From Doryteuthis pealeii (lineage: Eukaryota > Mollusca > Cephalopoda > Myopsida > Loliginidae): DNA of 64,000 nucleotides. Position 1 is the stretch's first letter; the number at the start of each line of letters is the position of its first letter. Both the position numbers and the translations under genes were made by a program. Where the stretch lies: contig CM042145.1 of the NCBI GenBank assembly GCA_023376005.1, forward strand, positions 15,004,222 through 15,068,221, read 5' to 3'. Positions 54,201 to 62,795 of the stretch are shown here, in pieces. The notes below the pieces were generated by a model. It was not told where the DNA came from. It saw only the letters and a program-made list of their open reading frames with translations, and did not search any database.

Positions 54201-57200
54201 AGATACCAGTCTGAGTAGAGTTGATCTTCTATTTCAGTCAGATACCAGTCTGAGTAGAGTTGATCTTCTATTTCTACTGAGGATCAATTTGCTTTTCATT
54301 TGTAAAATTCAATCCCCGCTGGATACCTCATACTTGTGACCTTGTGTCACATCCTACCTGTGGCAAACAGGTTGGGTAAATACTTACAACTACACAGAAA
54401 AGATTAAAATTTGCTGAGCCAGGCAACATAAAGAGATTGTGTAACATTGATTTTTTTTAAAAGCCCAAATCCAAAAAGCATTACATAACAATATTTTTAC
54501 CTTTTAATTATGATATTGAAATCCATTGGATAAGGTTCATAATCATCAAGTTCAGTGGCATCCAGTATGGGAGAGGTTTTAAAGAGAATCAATTCTGTTG
54601 CCATTAAAAGTGACTTTTCTTTGGCTGAACTTGTTTCTTCTTCTTCTTCCTTCATTGTATTCTGCATAAACTCCATCAATGGATACAAGACATTCTAAAG
54701 GAGACAAATAAAAGTTGAAATGCAAAACAAAATATTGAATACAGTTTTTTCTAAACCAAAAATACCAGGAATTTATTTCTAGTGGAACACTATATGTATT
54801 ATATGTACTAGCAACAGAAAACACCCTCCGGGCATCGTAAAAATTAATTTTTGAAAGACATTGCCTGAGAGGGTGGGAGTTAAAAATTCAATGTCAGAGG
54901 GTTTGTATCATAAGTAAGACAAATCCTCATATTTATTAAAGGAGTAAAAAAAGATAAAACAATTTGAAATGAAAACTGAGCCCCGTCCCTCTCAAATAAA
55001 ATGTTGCATGCATGTAATAATCAAACAATTATTTTGAATATTTTCCACATCAATTTTCCACAAAATCGTAGGTATTTATTTATTTGTAAACTTTTTAGTT
55101 AACTTCTTGTTACTGTAAAAAAAAAAAAGGACGAGAGTAAAAAACAATTTTAAAAATTGCTTACTCAAATTTTGGGTGTATATAGCATAAGAATATTGTG
55201 ATGTGAGCTACGACATAGTTTTTGTTACAGACAGAAATACAGACAATCTCCATTATTAATAGATAATGTTCCACTAGAAATAAATTCCTGGTATCTTTGG
55301 TTTAGAAGAGAAAGAAAGATAGAAAGATGATTATTTTTACACATTACATTTTTTACCAAAAAACACAACAAATAATTGATGTATTAATGTGTGGGGGATG
55401 ATCACTAATTAGGACTGTGTCTATTCTAGTAGTGGCCACCTCTGCTGTTTCATAGGTTTTCAGATTAAATTTGAAGAGATTGAAAGCAGTTTTAAAATAA
55501 TCAAACATTATAAAATAAGGGACTGACGGGAACCTGGATATGGGAATTCCGCCATGTTACATGGGACTGGGATTTTGGACTGTACAGACGTGCATCAACA
55601 CGCTTGAACTAGTGACCACGTGCGTCAGCACGGTTGGGCTAGTTAAGTCAGTTTAGGGTAGAAACATTTTCTACCCTGTGTTAAATAAAGACTGACAAGC
55701 AGAGAGTCAACAGACAAGGCCACTGGCCTCATGTATGAACACACACATGATAATACAAAACAAAGGAAGGCCCATGTGATGAACACACACATGATATACA
55801 CGGAGTTGATTTCTATCCAAAACCATCCAACTGTATTCCCTGTCAGTGAGAATAAATAAAACAAATATTGTTATATGTTAAACATATTCACTGTTTTTAT
55901 TATCATTTTGATATTTCCTACATCTCGGGATATAATAAAATCTATTGTAAAAAAAATGCTTGACAAAATCCCAATATATGAAAGATAATTAGAAAAGAAA
56001 ATTAAATGATTAAATTCAAATATATAAATAATTTACAAATCAACTTGTTATATACGTACCTTTTCAAAAAGAGGCATTGAAATAAGTGTCTTTGCAAACG
56101 GATAAACAATGTCAGCATTGAACTTTTTATTGAAACTCTAAAAAGAAAAAAAAGTAAGAAAAAAATAAAGGAATTAAAAAGATAAAGGCAGTTAATCATA
56201 CAACATACAGATGTTTTCTAAATATCATCCTACAAATGCACTAATGACATGGGCAGTTTTGAGGCAAATCTGAGATTTTCATTGAGACATCATTAAATAA
56301 ATAAGATTCATGTATAAATGATTTTGACTATAACTTAAATACCCATTGATAAACTTATGCAATTTCTGAGGGTAGTGTGACGTAAGCTGTGACATAGTTT
56401 TGGTTACAGACAAACAGATACCAAATCTACATTATAAGAAAAAGATAAGCAAGAAAGAAAATACACCATTGCCATTCTAGACTATCAATTAAAATTCACT
56501 CTAATCTGTAAAACTAAATACGTATTTTTTTTTATCAGTTCTATTAACACTGAGTCTGTCTTTCAAAGCCTCCATGCTTCCTGTAGTCTGCCGACACTAT
56601 ACCTGATGCCACTCTCCACATACATATGCACACACGTGCACACATACATGCATATTACTACTGTAAACTGTTCATGTTCCTGACACTAATACATTATTCT
56701 GTGTACTTAGTTTGGTTTGTTTTGTTTTACGGCATATCAACCTCAGTGGGTCATTTAATGCCGATAAAGTTTTGAAATAAATCAATTCTTAATGGATAAT
56801 ACAATTTTTTTATAAATACATTTTTCTATTTAACCCATAGATGGGACCCTAACAGGTATCATCAGCAAACTGAAGTTTCTATTGACAGAATGAGAAAATT
56901 ATGAAGGATTTCATTGAACAAACATTCATTGATTGTTGATTGTCATCTGCACGAGTCCCTTAAAAGATATGCAAACTCATAATCTTATTATAATGGAGAT
57001 TGTGGGTTTGTCTGTCTGTAACCGAAACTATATTACTATACAAGTCGCAATTCCCTTTATTATTTACATCACAATCTCCATGATTTTATTTATATTTAAA
57101 CCTCAATTATTAATAAAATTGCTTCAACTTTTTATTAGTGTTGTCCATATCTACATACAAATAACATGCAATTGTATTTATATATACAAAAAAATAGCGG

Positions 57201-60200
57201 TTTGCAGTGTGAATGGGAAGGCTAATTTGCATATTGATATTAAAAATGTGATTTTAATAAATATATGCTTAGTATTATTGATTTCTAATTGTTTGGTTTT
57301 ATTTTAATGAATATAAGCAAAAATCTCTTCAGTGAATCTTAAATGAAATCCATTAACAAGAAAAAATAACTGTCATTTTATTCTTTATTTCCTAATTTAA
57401 CTAAATAGTTAAATAAGTAAAATTCAGCAATGAAAGACGGGAGTGATGGAAGAGTAAGTTTCATTTCTATTTTTCTATTATACCCCCACTCTGTTTCAAA
57501 TCTTTTTATCTGCCTTCTTATTAGACTTTCTAATTTAATACGATATTTCATTACATTAAAACTTAAATACTTGCACCCGGAGGGTGCATATATTTGCTAG
57601 TTCAAATAATTACAGTAATGCCTTTTTATGCTAATTCAATCTCATTTTCTCTTAAAATTATTAAGAAAGTATAAAGATACTTTTTTTTTAAATTCTTACC
57701 AAATTGACGAGTCTTGATAGGCTTGACATGCTAAGTCTTTCATAGCATCCATAAACAAGAAGAGACACACAGTTCAGAACAGCACTTAATGTGCTATCAG
57801 GTAAAACATTCTCAGATTTCAAAATGACTGCCAAAGCCTGAAAAGAAAAAAAAGTAAAGTATTGCATTTTTGAATAACTTATCATATTCAGCAACATGGC
57901 TGAACCAAACATAGGCTTTATATAATCAAAAGATAGACCTCTAAGAATTAGTAACATGATCCACCCGGAACCAGAGTGGTAACAGCAAATAGAACTGTTT
58001 GAAAATTATTAGTATTAGATAAGAATACTTGATACCCTATAACTGTAAATTATTTGTATTAAGAACAGTTACTTGAAGTTTAGCTCAGACGGTAGAGTGT
58101 CCGGCTAAAAACCACAAAGGTTCCTAGTTTGATTCCGTCCCTTGCCAACTCAGCATATGAGTAGCACAGGGATCTGTGCGGTAAAGTAAGGAGCTGATGG
58201 TAGGTGTGGCGCTCCACCTCAGACGCAAAAAGAATCTCCTTGGTCTAGCACTAGTGAAAAGAGGATAGACTCCCTCGCTGATTGGCTGTTACCGACTTTT
58301 ACTTACTACGTTGGAAAGTTACTCTGAGCATTCTAATGTATTATAAGGAAAAAAAAAAGAAAGAAAGAAAGACAATTTGAAATGGAAACAGTTCCGATAA
58401 CTTTAAATATTATATTAGAATAAAACAATCTATATATAAATATATAACCGGGCATCTATTTATTGAAACAATGAGGATTGTCTAACGTTGCATGCTCACA
58501 TTTTGAGTATATTTATTCTGTTATGTGTTGGGTAATGTGACGCAAACAGTGACGTAATTTTTGTTACAGACAAAAACCAGAAGCGAATCTCCATTATTAA
58601 TATAATTAAAACACATCTTATACTGTCATACATTTGATGCTTGACCATCAAAATTATTACATAATTCACTTCATTTCTTTTGTTGTATAAATAATCTTAC
58701 CACAAATCCCAACCCCCAAATTCATCTATTAAGTAGTAAAAGCCAGCGGAGTGACCTATTGTCAGTATCAACCAGACAAGGGAGCCTATCCCCATTTCAC
58801 TTGCGCTAGACCAGCAAGATTGTTTTTACATCTGAGGTGGAGCTCCCTACTTTACCACACAGGTCCAATATGTGCTACTCATGCATTTAGTTGACGAAGG
58901 CTGGTACCAAACCAAGAACCTTGTGGTTCCTATGTGGATGCTCTACCGACTGAGCTAAACTGTCCACTTCATGTAATCATCCATTAAGCAGTGATTAATT
59001 AATGTCTATTACATTTAATGAAAATAATAAGGCTTTTATGATACTCACATTAGAAACTTTATCTGGTTCAGCGACCAAAACTCCATGCTTGAACTTGAGC
59101 CAAACCGAAGTCACATTGAGTAAACGCTCGAGGTTCTCACAGGCTGAATTCTCTCCTTTGAGCCATAATTGGTTATGTTTCGTTACCTCCTCCTGTGGAA
59201 ATTAAAAATAAAACAAAAGAAAATTTTAAAATGGTAGTCAATAAAACTGATTGACTGATAAATTATTTATTTATTTATTGATCTACTAGGAAAAAAGAAG
59301 ACAGGGTTAGGGTTGGGGTTAGTTTAATGGGAAAATAATGGGTAGATTAATTAACAGATAAAATTTATTCAGAGTAGTTCCCCTTTTTTCAGGTTGGAGT
59401 TATATGAAATAACCAAACAAACATTACTATTTGAATAACTTTTCTATGGCTATTCAATTTCTAAGCAGAATGTTGTCATTTATATTTACAAAGTTTAGCT
59501 TAATATGAAGTGGAAGTAGAAAGAACATGTGCTTATTTCCTATAACTCCAACATAAAAAAGGGGAACCACTCTGATTGACTGATAAATTATTTATTTATT
59601 TATTGATCTACTAGGGGAAAAAAAGACGGGGTTAGGGTTAGTTTAATGGGAAAATAATGGGTAGATTAATTAACAGATAAAATTCATTCAGAGTGGTTCC
59701 CCTTTTTCATGTTGGAGTTATAGGAAATAACCGAATATGTTTAAGTCTGCTTTTCAAAGATCATTTAAATTGGATTCAAATAAAGCCAGAGTCAAAATAC
59801 ACCTGATTACCCTGTCTCATCCTCTCCCCATCAGAATTTTCTGTCACTATTTAAATCTAGTGGTTCTCAACCGGGGTTCATATGGCCCCAGGTGTCTATA
59901 TAAGATTTTTTTTATACATTAGTATTTTAGTGGTTAATGAAAAAATTTTGCTTTAGAAATATTTATTGCAAGAAATAACAAGGTTTCTTTCTACAGGGTG
60001 TCTATAAAGTCCCGTTATAAGTTGAAAATGTATCAACAAAGATGGCAGTCATGTTGAAGTGCAATAATAAAAAAAAAATACATTAATATTAAACCTTTAA
60101 GAGTTGAACTTTTATATGTTTTTTATGAAAAGTTTTTATCATTTGTACAGTGTGAGTTATTAAATGTTCAATTTTAAAAGTGGTTCAAGACTTTGTGGAC

Positions 60201-61635
60201 ACCCTGTATAACACTTAATGTAGTTCAGCATAGTTATAATGTAATGAACATTTGCAGTCAATTTCTCTGAATGTTTGAGATGAGGCTTGATGATTAGTAT
60301 TATCTGCGTTATTCAGACTATTGTCCTCATCTTCATTGTTATCTGTACAACGTTTCGGATGATATGCCCTCTAGCCTTACTCGGGAACTTTCTTGTCATA
60401 ATCGGGAGCCATCACGGAACTTTGAACCTAACCCTTTATTCAGTCCATGGGGGTATCCTGTTCTCATTCCGCTAACCATAGCTGGGGTAGGGGCTTTAAG
60501 CTGTGTTAATTATTGTTATAGGTGATATAACCTATGGACATAAATGGAATGCGCCGACGATTACTATAAGTAGCAAGAACAATTGTGGCTTGACTCGAAG
60601 CAGATGCAAGTCAGCTCGTAAATGTATGGCCGGACGCAATCTCCAGTTTCTTTGCTGTAATTTCTACTCCTTTTTGTTCAATACATTTGTATCCATTGTT
60701 TCCAGTCATATTTTTGACCCTTAAAACCCCCACAACAATTATTATTCTATGTTACTGCTGCCTTTGATCAGGATTGAACCTGCAATCCAGAGATAACTGT
60801 CACTTAGAACTGTCTTAACCTAACTCCTTTATCCACTAGGCCATGTGTCCAATTGGAGTCAAGCAATATAAAAATATCCACTACAGAAAGAGCAGTTATA
60901 TGTAACAGCTTTTCATTCATCTTTTCATTCATCTTACTTTGTTGATTCAGGTTTCTATTGTGTCTCTAACTTACTATAAAAAGCTTGTAACTCAACACTT
61001 TACAAAGACAATGTTAGAGCCAAATATTAAAAAAACTAGTAGAGCAGTATCAACCACAAGACTCACATTGAATAAAGTAGCATTAAAGTAGTATATTTTT
61101 TTTTTTGGTTGGTTGGGTGGTTAATTGATTTTAACGGCATATCAACCCATCTGGGGTTATGTCCTGCCTAACAGTTAGGAAGTAATATATGTTGTGTATA
61201 TATATATTTATACTTTTTAGTAATTGGTTTTAACAATGTGTTAGCATCATTGGGGATCAGGTTGTATGGTATTGATTAGGTTCATGTCTATATTCTATGG
61301 TATAATTTTATTTCCCTCAAAATGGACAGATTGTCTTCTATGTTGACTTTTTCAAATAGATCTTTCATATTGTTTGCATTTAAATAACAGTTTCTGATGT
61401 GAGCAAAAAACCTGCATTCCATGAATAAGTGTTTAACAGCCAAAGGCATTTGACACTTTATCTAAGCTCCCTGAAATAGACTATAATGCTAAATCTCTAA
61501 GTCTTTTGTTATTTCTTTACTTATATATTTGCTCTGTGACTCTAACATTAAGGACACACATTGAGCTCTCAAACTGCAACAGGTTTTTTAAATAAAACTC
61601 TTGTGTCGTAAGGAAGATTTCGTCTCTGGACTTTT

Positions 61636-61676
<41 letters not shown>

Positions 61677-62741
61677 TAATAAAAAACAAAAAAAAGATAG
61701 AGAAACACTGATCTAATCAATTGAGTGAATAACAATTTTGAGGTATTTGTCTAATAAAACCTACTTGTGATATCATGTGTTATGTAAAAAATTATATATC
61801 TTACCAGTAATATAGGCCACAGGTGAGAAATATGATCTGTGCCATCCACATGATCAGCTAAGGATTCCATCATTTTGGAGACACAAATCTCAATTTGATT
61901 CAAAATTAATGGATCTGGGATCTTGTCACTGGTTGGGTCAGGTCCCAACTTGGAGAGAATCACAGGAAACACCTAGAAACAAAGGAAAGGAAAATGATAA
62001 ATATCTATATATTAATACGCTTGTTCCTAAATATTCCATCCGTTATCCTCCTGCAACACCCTCTGGTTAAAAATGAGACCGTCCAAATCATCCAAGATGC
62101 AAAGCAAAAATGTGAATCCAGATTATCTGGTGTCGTTTAATCACAGATTTTTTATTTGTCCCATTTTATTTCATCCAATTTTTAAAATGAAACATTCCAA
62201 ATGGTCTTGCATCACTTAAACACCCAATGTAAAATTAAATCATCCAAGATGCAAAGCAAAAATGTGAATCCAGATTATCTGGTGTCACTTAATCACAGAT
62301 TTTTTATTTGTCCCATTTATTTCATCCAATTTTTAAAATGAAACATTCCAAATGTCTTGCATCACTTAAACACCCAATGTAAAATTAAATCATCCAAGAT
62401 GCAAAGCAAAAATGTGAATCCAGATTATCTGGTGTCACTTAATCACAGATTTTTTATTTGTCCCATTTTATTTCATCCAATTTTTTAAAATGAAACATTC
62501 CAAATGGTCTTGCATCACTTAAATGCCAATGTAAAATTAAAATGAATTGAAAAAAAAAAAAAAAAAAAAGTTACATGTTTGTTTTATTTGTAATATTGAA
62601 ATTGTGAATTACGGAAGATATTTTTTTTCTTGATTTTTGTTTCATTTTGTGGAAATTTCATGGGTCCTGCTAGTACAGGTTAATATTTTCAGAATAAGAA
62701 TTAACATTAATTGTTAAATAAATCAAACTGATTTTAGACAA

Positions 62742-62795
<54 letters not shown>

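Noticed and set aside
56933..57307. Plus-strand hydrophobic open frame of 124 codons
   Set aside because: It lies inside a non-autonomous Helitron, has AT-driven Ile/Leu composition, and the sister copy at 36647-37482 does not preserve it.
59300..59335. Interstitial telomere
   Set aside because: Only two or three TTAGGG-type units, and the same motif recurs within copies of one fold-back family.
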